From Salarchaeum japonicum_A (GTDB lineage: Archaea > Halobacteriota > Halobacteria > Halobacteriales > Halobacteriaceae): a stretch of DNA of 64,000 nt. Location of the stretch: NCBI RefSeq assembly GCF_049705945.1, contig NZ_JBNAMV010000004.1:434001-498000 (forward strand). Direction: 5' to 3'. The stretch's first letter is position 1, and each line of letters starts with the position of its first letter. Positions 51,775-60,391 of the stretch are shown here, piece by piece. A program made the position numbers and the translations under genes. The notes under the pieces are model-generated. The model saw only the letters and a program-made list of their open reading frames with translations. It had not been told where the DNA came from and did not search any database.

Positions 51775-52200
51775 CTACTGGCCGGGGCCCGCGGTGAGGT
51801 AGACGGCGATCGCGGCGAACCCGATTCCCGCGACCTTGCGGAGCGTGAGGTCGTCCCCGAGCCAGACCGCGGAAACGATGGAACTCGTGACGATGAACAT
51901 CCCGAATACGGGCACGACGACGCTCACCGGCCCGGTCGCGAGCGCCTGATAGTACGAGAGAATGCCGACCGTGAGACAGATACCGGCGGCGTACACGTAC
52001 ACCGCGCGGGGATGCGTGAGGTAGGGCGTGACGGGAATGTCGACGTAGAGGACGACCGCGAGCGACCCAACGACCAGCACGGCGTTCGCGAGGAGCGCCG
52101 CGACGGTCGAGGGGATGTCGACCGTCGCGACCTTCATCAGGGGCGCGACCATCGTGTACCCGAGCAGGGCGACGACCGCCCACTTCAGATAGGCTTCCAT
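51775..52200 (-). CDS. Single-repeat EamA (DMT) membrane protein
   Basis: A 141-residue protein with about five hydrophobic segments, a single EamA repeat where normal drug/metabolite transporters have two. Segments include AVVALLGYTMVAPLMKVATVDIP and GPVSVVVPVFGMFIVTSSIVSAVWLGDDLTLRKVAGIGFAAIAVYL; the last is the family C-terminal pattern. It may work as a dimer, as in small multidrug-resistance relatives. It starts at ATG 52200. Its end abuts the convergent permease stop with no gap. Confidence 0.85.
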   Translation of the reverse strand: MEAYLKWAVVALLGYTMVAPLMKVATVDIPSTVAALLANAVLVVGSLAVVLYVDIPVTPYLTHPRAVYVYAAGICLTVGILSYYQALATGPVSVVVPVFGMFIVTSSIVSAVWLGDDLTLRKVAGIGFAAIAVYLTAGPGQ

Positions 52201-52277
52201 ACCCACGAAAAACACGAGTACGCGAAAGGGCGTGTCGGTTCGGAACCGTCGAGTACCCACGGACCGAATCGCGGCGC

Positions 52278-52682
52278 GTGCAACCGGGAACGTACACGCT
52301 CCTCCTGGCACTCGACGCGGCCGACACCGTCCGGTTCGGCGCCGCGGGCGACCGCGACCTTGACGCCGGCTACTACGCGTACACCGGAAGCGCGTTCGGC
52401 GCGGGCGGCCTCTCACGCGTCGACCGCCACCGCGAACTCGCCGCCGAAGAGCGCGATATCCGGCACTGGCACGTCGATTACCTCCTCTGTCACCCGGAGA
52501 CGCGGCTCGTCGACGCGTACACCGCGGAGAACGAGGACCGCGAGTGCGAGATAGCGCGCCGGCTCACAGACGCGCTCTCACCGGTTCCGGGGCTCGGCGC
52601 GTCCGACTGTGACTGCGACACGCACCTCGCGTACGCCGAGGACCGAGAAGAAATCGTGAGCGTGCTCGACGGACTGTACTAG
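52278..52682 (+). CDS. DUF123 (GIY-YIG-like) protein
   Basis: A 134-residue archaeal DUF123 protein. The core GTYTLLLAL, FGAAGDRDLDAGYYAYTGSAFG, GLSRVDRHR and HWHVDYLL follows the GIY-YIG-like plan with conserved Tyr, Arg and His. CDCDTHLAYA supplies Cys and His near the end. A nuclease activity is suggested by fold but not shown for the family. It starts with GTG and overlaps the convergent RAD55-like gene by 4 bases. Confidence 0.88.
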   Translation: MQPGTYTLLLALDAADTVRFGAAGDRDLDAGYYAYTGSAFGAGGLSRVDRHRELAAEERDIRHWHVDYLLCHPETRLVDAYTAENEDRECEIARRLTDALSPVPGLGASDCDCDTHLAYAEDREEIVSVLDGLY

Positions 52683-53338
52683 TCGAGCGCCACCCAGTCC
52701 GTCGGGGAGTCGGTGACGCCCCGAACTCGGGCCTCGCGGATGCCGTCGTCGGTGACGCGTATCTGAATCATCCCGTCGAACAGCTGGCTGAGCGTGTTCA
52801 CGACCTGCTCGTCGTGGCTCTCCGGGTCGATGGCGAACAGCCCGAGCCAGTCCCGGCTCTGAATCTGACTCGTGAACACGTGCAGGAAACGAAAGAGCCG
52901 CTGGAGGTCGACGTACATCAGGAGCGGGCTGAGGGAGTCGAAGCCGATGCGGAGTCGTTCGACGCCGTTGTTTTCCGCTTCTCGGGCGAGTTCGGAGAAC
53001 TCGATACCGATGCCGGTGAGTTCGCCGGGCGAGGAGACGTTCCGGACGAAACTCCGCTCACCCTCGCTCCCGCCGCTTCGCGAACTGACGCTGTCGATGA
53101 TGCGGAAGAAGCTCGTTCGGTCGCCGAGGAGGTCGTTGTAGTCCTCGGCGAGGTCCTCCGCGGGGTTCCGGGACGTGACGACGATAGCGCCCTCGTCGTC
53201 GTCCGCGCCGCGAGCGAGGAGACGGAGCAGTAGCTGGCGCTTCCCGGACATGGCCGGCCCGCTGACGAGCAGGTTCGTCCCGGGTTCGACCTCCGAGAGG
53301 AGTTCCGGCGGAAACACCCCGTCTAGTTTGTATGGCAT
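52679..53338 (-). CDS. RAD55/KaiC-like RecA-superfamily ATPase (signalling type)
   Basis: A 219-residue RecA-fold ATPase of the small haloarchaeal RAD55/HTR-like group. The P-loop is a variant, SGPAMSGKRQL, and the Walker B region is RLRIGFDSLSPLL. There are no DNA-binding loops of recombinases. Such proteins probably act in signalling or gene regulation. The gene's leader region contains a long palindrome. It overlaps the DUF123 gene convergently. Confidence 0.85.
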   Translation of the reverse strand: MPYKLDGVFPPELLSEVEPGTNLLVSGPAMSGKRQLLLRLLARGADDDEGAIVVTSRNPAEDLAEDYNDLLGDRTSFFRIIDSVSSRSGGSEGERSFVRNVSSPGELTGIGIEFSELAREAENNGVERLRIGFDSLSPLLMYVDLQRLFRFLHVFTSQIQSRDWLGLFAIDPESHDEQVVNTLSQLFDGMIQIRVTDDGIREARVRGVTDSPTDWVALD

Positions 53339-53641
53339 TTCTACAGGATGATGGGATGGGAAGGCGAGGCCTCGCCTTGGTTAGGCCGACATAGGCCGAC
53401 GAGGCATAAGTATGTGAGGGATATCGGCGTGAGACAGTGCCGCGTCCGCCACCGAATAGGGCGGGCCGTGCCGGGATTCGAACGGCTCAGTCGCCGGGCC
53501 CGCACCGGGTCCCGGCGGCCCGACGAACGGAGCGGGAGCGTCGGCACGCGCTATCGCCTACCGCGCGCCGCACTCGGTCTCGAACTCACACACATCTATC
53601 TCGACGACGTACCCAGGGGACTAAAACGCGTCGGCCTACTG
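53339..53641. other. Structured non-coding region with tRNA-like element
   Basis: No protein gene lies here. It has a perfect 18-base palindrome, AAGGCGAGGCCTCGCCTT (53361-53378), and a tandem TAGGCCGAC (53382-53390, 53392-53400). A minus-strand TATA-like ACTTATGCC near 53408 may drive the RAD55-like gene. A GC-rich element spans 53461-53520 with 7-base arms GCGGGCC/GGCCCGC (53461-53467, 53497-53503) and, on the minus strand, the T-loop-like CCGTTCGAATCCCGGC. A TTTTAGT box on the minus strand near 53624 could be an RNA promoter. I cannot fold a proper cloverleaf. Confidence 0.5.
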
Positions 53642-55288
53642 TCACGGGGTACCAGGCCGCACGTCCGCGAGCTCGGTGAACCGCGCGATGTCGTCGTCCG
53701 TGCCCGCGACGACGAGCGCGTCGCCCTGTTCGATGCGGAAGTCGGGGGACAGGTCGGACTTCACGGTCCCGTCGCGCTGCACGGCGATGACCGTAGAGCC
53801 GGTGCGTTCGCGGATAGCGGACTCCCGGAGCGTCTGCCCGACGAACGCCGGCGCCCGCGTCCGCACGATGTCCACCTGATTGTCGAGACTCATCACGTCC
53901 TCGCCGAGGAGCGTGGACGCGAGCATCCGGCCGCTGACGGTGGCGAGCGCGAGCACGTAGCCCGCGCCAGCGGCGTACAACCGGGGTTCGGCGCGCGCGT
54001 CGTTCGCGCGACACAGCACTTCCACGTCCGGGTAGTTCTCGCGCGCGACCAGCGTCGTGAACACGCTCGCGGCGTCGTCACCGAGCGCGAGCAGGAGCGC
54101 GCTCGCGTCCGCCAGCCCCGCCTCGTCGAGCGTCGCCTCCTCGGACACGTCTCCGACTACGTCGACGCCGGGCATGTCCTCGCGGTCGACGACCGTGTGC
54201 GGGATATCGTTCTCGTCGAGGACTTCGCTGACGCGCGTGCCCGTGTCGCCGTAGCCCGCGACGACGACGCGACCGCGGTCGTGCGGCCGGGACTCCGCGA
54301 GCGTGAGCGCCTTCAGGTCGGCGAGCGAATCGTCGTCGCCCGCGACGAGGAGGATGGTGCTGCGGTCGAGTTCGCGGCCGGGGTCGGGGCCCGCGACGAA
54401 CTCGCCCGCCGTCCACAGGCCGATGACGTTCACGCCCGTCTCCTCGCGGACGTGGCTCTCGGCGAGCGTGCTTCCGTCGAGCGCGCTCCCGCGCTGTATC
54501 GGCATCTCCGCGACCTCGAAGTCGTCGCCCAGTCGAACGGTCTCCCCGAGGTCGGTGGTGACGGCGTTCGTCACCTTGTTCGCGAGGCTGCGACCGAGAA
54601 TCTCGTGCGGGGAGAGCACGCGGTCCGCGCCCGCGTACCGGACGTAGTGCGCTCGACTCGGGTCCGCGACGAACCCGACGACGCGAACGTCCTCGTCCAC
54701 CTCGCGCACGCTCAACGCGAGCGTCGCGTTCGTCTCGTCGGACGCGTCCAGCACGACCGCGCGGGCGTCCCGAACGGAGACCGCGTCCAGCACGTCGGCG
54801 TCCTCCGCGTCACCGTGGACGACCGAGACGCCGGCCTCGTGGAGGTCCTGTGCGGCCTCCCGGTCGGGTTCGACGACGACGTAGTCGACGGTCTGCGCGT
54901 CGAGTTCGTCGATGAGCGCTTCCACGCGGTCCGTGTACCCGCAGACGACCACGTGGTCGGTGAAGTCGACGCTCTCCGGCGGTTCGACCTCCAGCCGGCG
55001 CTCCACCCACGGCACGACGAACAGGGGGAGCGTGAGGAACAACATCAGAACGCCCGTGAGCTGCATCGCGTCCATCAACAGCAGGATGCCCGCAGTGTCC
55101 CAGCGGCCCGCGTCCTCGCCGTACCCCGTGGTGGTGAACGTCTCGACGACGATGTGGAACGCGTGAACGAGCGTGACGCGCTCGCCCTCGAACACCGCCA
55201 TCCCGACCTGATACGCGAGCGTGTAGCCGGCCATGATGACCGCGAGGAGCGCGAGGTAGCCGACGGCGCGGCGCTGCTGTCTCTCCAT
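53642..55288 (-). CDS. Potassium channel with two RCK (TrkA) modules
   Basis: A two-helix K+ channel subunit of 548 residues. The first helix is YLALLAVIMAGYTLAYQVGM, the selectivity filter TTGYGED lies at residues 53-59, and the second helix is ILLLMDAMQLTGVLMLFLTLPLFVVP. The cytoplasmic part has two TrkA-N Rossmann modules: VVVCGYTDRVEALI near 112 and VVVAGYGDTGTRVSEVL near 348. Each is followed by a TrkA-C-like domain. It probably gates K+ flow in response to nucleotide or ions, important for salt-in osmoadaptation. Confidence 0.93.
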   Translation of the reverse strand: MERQQRRAVGYLALLAVIMAGYTLAYQVGMAVFEGERVTLVHAFHIVVETFTTTGYGEDAGRWDTAGILLLMDAMQLTGVLMLFLTLPLFVVPWVERRLEVEPPESVDFTDHVVVCGYTDRVEALIDELDAQTVDYVVVEPDREAAQDLHEAGVSVVHGDAEDADVLDAVSVRDARAVVLDASDETNATLALSVREVDEDVRVVGFVADPSRAHYVRYAGADRVLSPHEILGRSLANKVTNAVTTDLGETVRLGDDFEVAEMPIQRGSALDGSTLAESHVREETGVNVIGLWTAGEFVAGPDPGRELDRSTILLVAGDDDSLADLKALTLAESRPHDRGRVVVAGYGDTGTRVSEVLDENDIPHTVVDREDMPGVDVVGDVSEEATLDEAGLADASALLLALGDDAASVFTTLVARENYPDVEVLCRANDARAEPRLYAAGAGYVLALATVSGRMLASTLLGEDVMSLDNQVDIVRTRAPAFVGQTLRESAIRERTGSTVIAVQRDGTVKSDLSPDFRIEQGDALVVAGTDDDIARFTELADVRPGTP

Positions 55289-55350
55289 TCACTCTCCCTT
55301 CCCGCGGCCGAAGCATAAAACGAATGCCGCTGGAAACAGAGGGAGACCGT

Positions 55351-55776
55351 ATGTCACTCGCCGCCGCGGCCGCGTCCTTCGTCGCTGACCTCGCGCTCGG
55401 CGCGTGGCTCGGTGCGATGGCGTTCTTCTCGTTCGTCGCCGCACCGACCACGTTCAGTGTCCTCGGCACGGACGACGCCGGCCCCGTCGTGAACGAGATC
55501 TTCCCGACGTACTACCAGGTCGGTCTCGGCCTCGGGTTCGTCGCGCTCGGCGGAATCGGCGTCACCGACGAACTCGCCGGCCTCGACTACTACTGGGTCG
55601 CCTACGGCGCGACCGCTGTCGCCATCGTCGCCGCGGCGTACGCCCGCTACCGCCTCATCCCGAAGATGGAAGCAGCGGGCGACGACGCGTTCAGCCAGTA
55701 CCACTCGCAGAGCGTTGCGCTGAACGCGCTCGCGATGCTCGCGGTGCTCGTCGCGCTCGCCGCCACCCACGTGTAA
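55351..55776 (+). CDS. DUF4149 membrane protein
   Basis: A 141-residue protein with four hydrophobic segments. The pattern LGAWLGAMAFFSFVAAPTTFSVL and NEIFPTYYQVGLGLGF matches the DUF4149 family, of unknown function. The start may be at 55351 (used) or at an in-frame ATG at 55324; a TATA-like CATAAAA at about 55312 does not decide between them. It is divergent from the K+ channel. Confidence 0.82.
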   Translation: MSLAAAAASFVADLALGAWLGAMAFFSFVAAPTTFSVLGTDDAGPVVNEIFPTYYQVGLGLGFVALGGIGVTDELAGLDYYWVAYGATAVAIVAAAYARYRLIPKMEAAGDDAFSQYHSQSVALNALAMLAVLVALAATHV

Positions 55777-55810
55777 CGTCCACGGCGTCGAAAACGGGGA
55801 GAATCCGGCG

Positions 55811-56005
55811 TCAGGCGGACGCGTCGTAGCCTGCGTCCTCGACCGCCTGCACGAGAACGTCCGCGTTCGCGTCGCCCTCGACGGTCGCGGTGCCGAGTTC
55901 GCGGTCGACGTGTACGCTCGTGACGCCGTCGACGCCCGAGAGCGCGTCCTCGACCTTCTGCTCGCAGTGCCCACAGGTCATGCCGCTGACGGTGAGTGTC
56001 GTCAT
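55811..56005 (-). CDS. CopZ-like copper chaperone (HMA domain)
   Basis: A 64-residue stand-alone heavy-metal-associated domain. The metal-binding loop is GMTCGHCEQKV (Cys-x2-Cys) and the fold ends DVLVQAVEDAGYDA. It would carry Cu(I) to the CopA ATPase encoded divergently 272 bases away. The extra His within the loop (CGHC) is seen in other haloarchaeal chaperones. Confidence 0.94.
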   Translation of the reverse strand: MTTLTVSGMTCGHCEQKVEDALSGVDGVTSVHVDRELGTATVEGDANADVLVQAVEDAGYDASA

Positions 56006-56276
56006 ACCTAGAGACAGAACGTCCCGACTTTTCCCCGTTTTCCCTCCGAGAACACCCCCGAAACCGGACCGAACCTCAGAAACGAAGGCGGTTCGAGAGC
56101 GGCTCAGGAGCCGTTTTCAGCCACCTCCGTCCGATTCACTAGTCAGGAAGTCCTGTTTTCGGGCGTCGAACAGCCGCCTGATTCGAGGTTTTGCCTTGGA
56201 TTTCACGGCTGAGCGGCGTGTGGACGCGGGGAGAGCAGTGACAATCCACTAAAGCGACGCGCGTGTACGTTCTCCC
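56006..56276. promoter_or_regulatory. Divergent copZ-copA promoter region
   Basis: No gene is supported. ACTAAAG at 56248-56254 sits about 26 bases before the copA ATG and is its likely TATA box, giving a leaderless transcript. A small hairpin CGGCTC/GAGCCG followed by TTTT lies at about 56100-56116. The rest shows nothing I can name, though a metal-responsive operator would be expected. Confidence 0.45.
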
Positions 56277-58844
56277 ATGACTAGAACTGCGCACGTGGAC
56301 ATCACGGGAATGAGCTGTGCGAACTGCTCGCAAACCGTGTCGTCCGCGCTCGAATCCCTCGACGGCGTCACCGAGGCGAGCGCGAATTTCGCCACGGACG
56401 AGGCGACCGTCGAGTACGACCCCGAGACGGTGTCGCTCGCGGCCGTCTACGACGCCATCCGGGACGCCGGCTACGAGCCGGTGAGCGACACCCGGACGAT
56501 CGGGATTTCGGGGATGAGTTGCGCGAACTGCGCGCAGACGAACCGGGAGGCGCTCGAATCGGTTCCCGGCGTCGTCGCGGCGGACGTGAACTACGCGACC
56601 GACGAGGCGCAGATCGAGTACAATCCGAACGACACCTCGCTCGACGCGCTCTACGACGCCATCGCGGACGCGGGCTACGAGCCGATTCGGGAAGCCGAGG
56701 GCGACGAACCGGACGCGCGGGAGGTCGCGCGCACCGAGGAAATCGAGCGCCAGCGTAACCTCGTGCTGTTCGGCGCGGTGCTCTCCGCGCCCCTGCTCGC
56801 GATGCTCGTGGAGCACTTCTTCTTCCCCGAACTCCTCCCCGACGCGGTGTTCGGCGTCGGACTGGGCTGGGTGATGTTCGCGCTCGCGACGCCCGTGCAG
56901 GTCGTGCTCGGCAGGGAGTTCTACGAGAACGCGTACACCGCCGTCGTTCGGAACAGGACGGCGAACATGGACGTGCTCATCGCGCTCGGGTCGTCGACGG
57001 CGTACGTCTACTCCGTCGTCGCACTGCTCGGCCTTCTCCCGAACGCCGGCCTCTACTTCGACACGGCCGCGCTGATTCTCGTGTTCATCACGCTCGGGAA
57101 CTACCTCGAAGCGCGCTCGAAGGGCCAGGCGTCGAGCGCGCTCCGCGAACTCCTCGAGATGGAAGCCGACACCGCGACGCGAGTGCGCGAGGACGGCAGC
57201 GAGGAGGAGATATCGGTCGACGACATCGAGGTCGGCGACCGGCTCAAAGTCCGTCCCGGCGAGAAGGTGCCGACCGACGGCGTGGTCGTGGATGGCGAGT
57301 CCGCGGTGGACGAGTCGATGGTCACCGGCGAATCGGTGCCGGTGTCGAAGGAACCCGGCGACGAGGTCATCGGCTCCACCATCAACGAGAACGGCGTGCT
57401 CGACGTCGAGGCGACGAAGGTCGGCTCCGAGACCGCCATCCAGCAGATCGTCGAGCGCGTGAAGGAAGCGCAGAGCCGGCAGCCCGAGATTCAGAACGTC
57501 GCGGACCGCGTGAGTTCCGTGTTCGTCCCCGTCGTCATCCTGAACGCGCTGTTCTGGGCGACCGTGTGGTACGCCGCGCCCGGCGCGCTCGCGGACCTCG
57601 TGCAATCGATTCCCGTCTGGGGGCTGGTCGGCGGCGGCCCCGGCGCGGTCGGCGTGTTCGAGTTCGCTGTCGTCGTGTTCGCGTCCGCGGTGCTCATCGC
57701 GTGTCCGTGCGCGCTTGGCCTCGCCACCCCGGCGGCGACGATGGTCGGCACCACCATCGGCGCGAAACACGGCGTCCTGTTCAAGGGCGGCGACGTGCTC
57801 GAACGCGTCGAGGGCGTCGACACGGTCGTCTTCGACAAGACCGGGACGCTCACCACGGGGGAGATGTCGCTCACGGACGTGGTCGCGCTCGACCGCACCG
57901 CCGCCGACGGTGGCGCGGTCGCGCAGGGCGATACGGGCGCAGATACGGAATCGAGCGAGGAGTTCGTGCTTCGAATGGCGGCGAGCGCCGAACGCGGGAG
58001 CGAACACCCGCTCGCCGACGCCATCGTGCAGGGCGCGCGCGACCGCGGCGTCGAACTCACCGACCCCGTGGACTTCGAGAACGCGCCCGGGCGGGGCGTT
58101 CGCGCGACCGTGGACGGCCGCGAGGTTTTGGTGGGGAATCGTGGGTTCCTCGACGAGAACGGCGTCGACACCGACCCCGGCCGCCGCGAGTTGGAGCGTC
58201 TCGAATCCGAGGGAAAGACGGCGATGCTCGTCGCCGTCTCGGGCGACCTCGTCGGACTCGTCGCGGACGCGGACACCGTGAAGGACACCGCGAAACGCGC
58301 GGTGAGCGAACTCCGCGAGCGCGGCACCGACGTGTGGATGCTCACCGGGGACAACGAGCGCACCGCGCGCGCCGTCGCCGAGGATGTCGGTATCGACCCC
58401 GCGAACGTCCGCGCGGGCGTGCTTCCCGACGAGAAAGCGAGCGCGGTCGAGGACATCCAGCAGTCCGGGAACGCGATGATGGTCGGGGACGGCGTGAACG
58501 ACGCGCCCGCGCTCGCCGCCGCCTCGGTCGGCACCGCCATCGGCTCCGGGACCGACGTGGCCATCGAGGCCGCGGACGTGACGCTGATGCGGGACGACCC
58601 GCTCGACGTGGTCCGGGCCGTGCGCATCAGCGAGGGAACGCTCGCGAAGATACGCCAGAACCTCTTCTGGGCGCTCGGGTACAACACCGCGATGATTCCG
58701 CTCGCGTCCATCGGCCTGCTCCAGCCGGTGCTCGCCGCGGGCGCCATGGCGCTCTCCTCGGTGTCCGTCCTCTCGAACAGCCTATTGTTCCGGACGTACA
58801 CCCCCGACCACGACTACCGCCTACTTGGGTGGCTGCGCCCATGA
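56277..58844 (+). CDS. copA: Copper-exporting P-type ATPase
   Basis: CopA pumps Cu(I) out of the cell at the expense of ATP. The 855-residue protein has two N-terminal HMA domains, GMSCANCSQ (Cys14, Cys17) and GMSCANCAQ (Cys82, Cys85). About eight membrane helices follow, then the actuator motif VTGESVP, the P1B intramembrane CPC (Cys476, Cys478), phosphorylation site DKTGTLTTGE (Asp520), the SEHPLADAI pattern with the class-specific HP, and GDGVNDAPALAAA. All functional residues are present. The downstream regulator overlaps by ATGA. Confidence 0.96.
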   Translation: MTRTAHVDITGMSCANCSQTVSSALESLDGVTEASANFATDEATVEYDPETVSLAAVYDAIRDAGYEPVSDTRTIGISGMSCANCAQTNREALESVPGVVAADVNYATDEAQIEYNPNDTSLDALYDAIADAGYEPIREAEGDEPDAREVARTEEIERQRNLVLFGAVLSAPLLAMLVEHFFFPELLPDAVFGVGLGWVMFALATPVQVVLGREFYENAYTAVVRNRTANMDVLIALGSSTAYVYSVVALLGLLPNAGLYFDTAALILVFITLGNYLEARSKGQASSALRELLEMEADTATRVREDGSEEEISVDDIEVGDRLKVRPGEKVPTDGVVVDGESAVDESMVTGESVPVSKEPGDEVIGSTINENGVLDVEATKVGSETAIQQIVERVKEAQSRQPEIQNVADRVSSVFVPVVILNALFWATVWYAAPGALADLVQSIPVWGLVGGGPGAVGVFEFAVVVFASAVLIACPCALGLATPAATMVGTTIGAKHGVLFKGGDVLERVEGVDTVVFDKTGTLTTGEMSLTDVVALDRTAADGGAVAQGDTGADTESSEEFVLRMAASAERGSEHPLADAIVQGARDRGVELTDPVDFENAPGRGVRATVDGREVLVGNRGFLDENGVDTDPGRRELERLESEGKTAMLVAVSGDLVGLVADADTVKDTAKRAVSELRERGTDVWMLTGDNERTARAVAEDVGIDPANVRAGVLPDEKASAVEDIQQSGNAMMVGDGVNDAPALAAASVGTAIGSGTDVAIEAADVTLMRDDPLDVVRAVRISEGTLAKIRQNLFWALGYNTAMIPLASIGLLQPVLAAGAMALSSVSVLSNSLLFRTYTPDHDYRLLGWLRP

Positions 58845-59434
58845 GGGGGCTCGACGACGTCGACCGCGAGATACTCGACATCCTCTCCGAGAACGCGCGC
58901 ACGCCGTACAGCGACATCGCGGACGCGGTGGACCGCGCGCCGCCGACGGTCTCGGACAGAATCGACCGATTGCGCGACCTCGGCGTGATTCGGCGGTTCA
59001 CGGTGGACCTCGACCGGAGCAAACTCGACGCCGGCACGCCCGTCCTCGTCGAACTCGCGGTCGCACCCGAGTCCGTCGACGACGTGCGGGAAGCGCTCCG
59101 CGCGGCCGAGGCGGTGGAGCGCGTGTACGTCACCGCCGGCGACCGCGTGCTCGCGCACGCTCACGTCCCCGGCGACGTACGCGGGTTCCTCGACCGCGTG
59201 CTCCCCGACGAGGGCGTGCGGTCGCGGGACGTGTCGTTGCTCTCCGACGCCGCGAGCGCGTCCGGCGTCGGCGACGTGTCGCTCGCGCTCTCCTGCGCGG
59301 AGTGCGGGAACACCGTCACCGCGGAGGGCGAGTCCCGCGACATCGACGGCGACACCTACTACTTCTGCTGTTCGTCCTGCGAGGCGCGGTTCGTCGAACG
59401 CTACGAGTCGTTTGCGGACGCCACAAACGCCTAA
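58841..59434 (+). CDS. AsnC/Lrp-family regulator with C-terminal TRASH metal-binding domain
   Basis: A 197-residue regulator. The winged helix lies at about residues 4-55 (LDDVDREILDILSENARTPYSDIADAVDRAPPTVSDRIDRL), then an AsnC ligand-type fold. The C-terminal TRASH domain has Cys in SCAECGNTV and YYFCCSSCEARF. TRASH domains bind Cu or similar ions. In Halobacterium salinarum a TRASH-AsnC protein (VNG1179C) is reported to control a copper ATPase gene. Translational coupling to copA by ATGA supports the same role here. Start ATG at 58841. Confidence 0.92.
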   Translation: MRGLDDVDREILDILSENARTPYSDIADAVDRAPPTVSDRIDRLRDLGVIRRFTVDLDRSKLDAGTPVLVELAVAPESVDDVREALRAAEAVERVYVTAGDRVLAHAHVPGDVRGFLDRVLPDEGVRSRDVSLLSDAASASGVGDVSLALSCAECGNTVTAEGESRDIDGDTYYFCCSSCEARFVERYESFADATNA

Positions 59435-59458
59435 AGCGTCCGGGTTCTTCTCCGACGT

Positions 59459-59662
59459 ATGTCGACGACTGTGTCAGTCAGCGACCTCACGTGTGACGGC
59501 TGCGAACGAATCGTGCGCGACGCGCTCACCGACGTGAGCGGCGTCGAATCCGTCGAAATCAGTCAGGAAGACGACGAAGCCGTCGTGGAGGGCGACGCCG
59601 ACCACGACCGCCTCCTCCGCGCCGTGGACTACGCGGGCTACGACGGCGAAATCCAGGAGTAG
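59459..59662 (+). CDS. HMA-domain metallochaperone
   Basis: A second stand-alone HMA domain, 67 residues, with the metal loop DLTCDGCERIV (Cys-x2-Cys) and the C-terminal HDRLLRAVDYAGYDGE. It is more acidic and differs from the CopZ-like protein in the loop (DG instead of GH). It follows the regulator by 24 bases and probably belongs to the copA operon, delivering copper or another soft metal to CopA. Confidence 0.92.
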   Translation: MSTTVSVSDLTCDGCERIVRDALTDVSGVESVEISQEDDEAVVEGDADHDRLLRAVDYAGYDGEIQE

Positions 59663-59679
59663 GTTACCTCCGAGTAACC
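59662..59679 (+). promoter_or_regulatory. GGTTAC/GTAACC palindrome upstream of the winged-helix gene
   Basis: GGTTAC (59662-59667), a 6-base spacer and GTAACC (59674-59679) form a perfect inverted repeat, starting at the last base of the preceding stop codon. A further GTTAC lies at 59692. The palindrome is about 60 bases before the ATG at 59738 and resembles that at 60392. It is a probable operator, upstream of the core promoter. Confidence 0.6.
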
Positions 59680-59737
59680 CCCTGACAAGGTCGTTACCGA
59701 GCGCCTAAGAGGGTGGCACTCCTTTCACTAGACCACG

Positions 59738-60013
59738 ATGGACGACGTACTCTCCGAGCTGCCGCCGAGCGCGAAACTCGTCGTGAAGGTTCTCGAATAC
59801 AACGGCGGCATGACCCAGAAAGAGATCGTCGAGAAGTCGCGACTCTCCCAGCGAACGGTTCGCGACGCGCTCGACCGCCTCCAGGAGAACGACCTCGTGG
59901 AGAAAGACATCTACATCCCCGACGCCCGCCAGAACCTCTACCGGCTCGCGCTCGCGGAGAGCGACGACGAGACCGAGGAGGAGGCCGTGGAAGCCGAAGC
60001 CCTTCTAGACTAA
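59738..60013 (+). CDS. Small winged-helix (MarR/TrmB-like) regulator
   Basis: A 91-residue protein, mostly a winged helix (SAKLVVKVLEYNGGMTQKEIVEKSRLSQRTVRDALDRLQENDLVEKDIYI) with a short Glu-rich tail. It closely resembles the stand-alone HTH regulators of haloarchaea. No ligand domain is present. It converges with the HxlR gene, their ends overlapping by 9 bases, and shares with it an upstream GTTAC/GTAAC palindrome. Confidence 0.88.
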   Translation: MDDVLSELPPSAKLVVKVLEYNGGMTQKEIVEKSRLSQRTVRDALDRLQENDLVEKDIYIPDARQNLYRLALAESDDETEEEAVEAEALLD

Positions 60014-60361
60014 GTTTTCCGCCGGTTCGAGGTACTGTTCGCCCCACGTGGCGAGCGACTGCACCACCGGTTCGAGGGATTCGCCGAGTTCGGTGAGGGA
60101 GTACCGGACGCGCACGGGTTTGTCCTGCACGACCTCGCGGTCGACGAGTCCCTTCTCTTCGAGGTCGTCGAGGCTCTCGGAGAGCACCTTGCTGGAGATG
60201 CCGTCCACGTCCTCCTGGAGTTCGTTGAATCCGAGGGCGTCCGCGCGGAGGAGGCGGTGGATGATGACTGGGTGCCACTTCTTCCCGATGAGGGAGGCGG
60301 TGGCGGTGATGGAACACCAGTCGTTGCCGGCGCACTCGACCGGGACCCGTTGGTCGGTCAT
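60005..60361 (-). CDS. HxlR/DUF24-family winged-helix regulator
   Basis: A 118-residue regulator (ATG at 60361). The N-terminus has two Cys (VECAGNDWCSI), positions where redox-sensing HxlR proteins have their switch Cys. The winged helix runs LIGKKWHPVIIHRLLRADALGFNELQEDVDGISSKVLSESLDDLEEKGLVDRE, followed by VRYSLTELGESL. It is a close relative of the HxlR protein at 38527. A palindrome over its own promoter suggests autoregulation. Confidence 0.9.
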   Translation of the reverse strand: MTDQRVPVECAGNDWCSITATASLIGKKWHPVIIHRLLRADALGFNELQEDVDGISSKVLSESLDDLEEKGLVDREVVQDKPVRVRYSLTELGESLEPVVQSLATWGEQYLEPAENLV

Positions 60362-60391
60362 ACGAATCAAAAGACCGCGCGTCCGGAAAAA

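Noticed and set aside
53461..53520. tRNA gene on the minus strand
   Set aside because: A T-loop-like TTCGAAT and acceptor-like arms exist, but the T stem does not pair in the standard frame and the length between arms is too short for D and anticodon arms. Kept only as a structured element.
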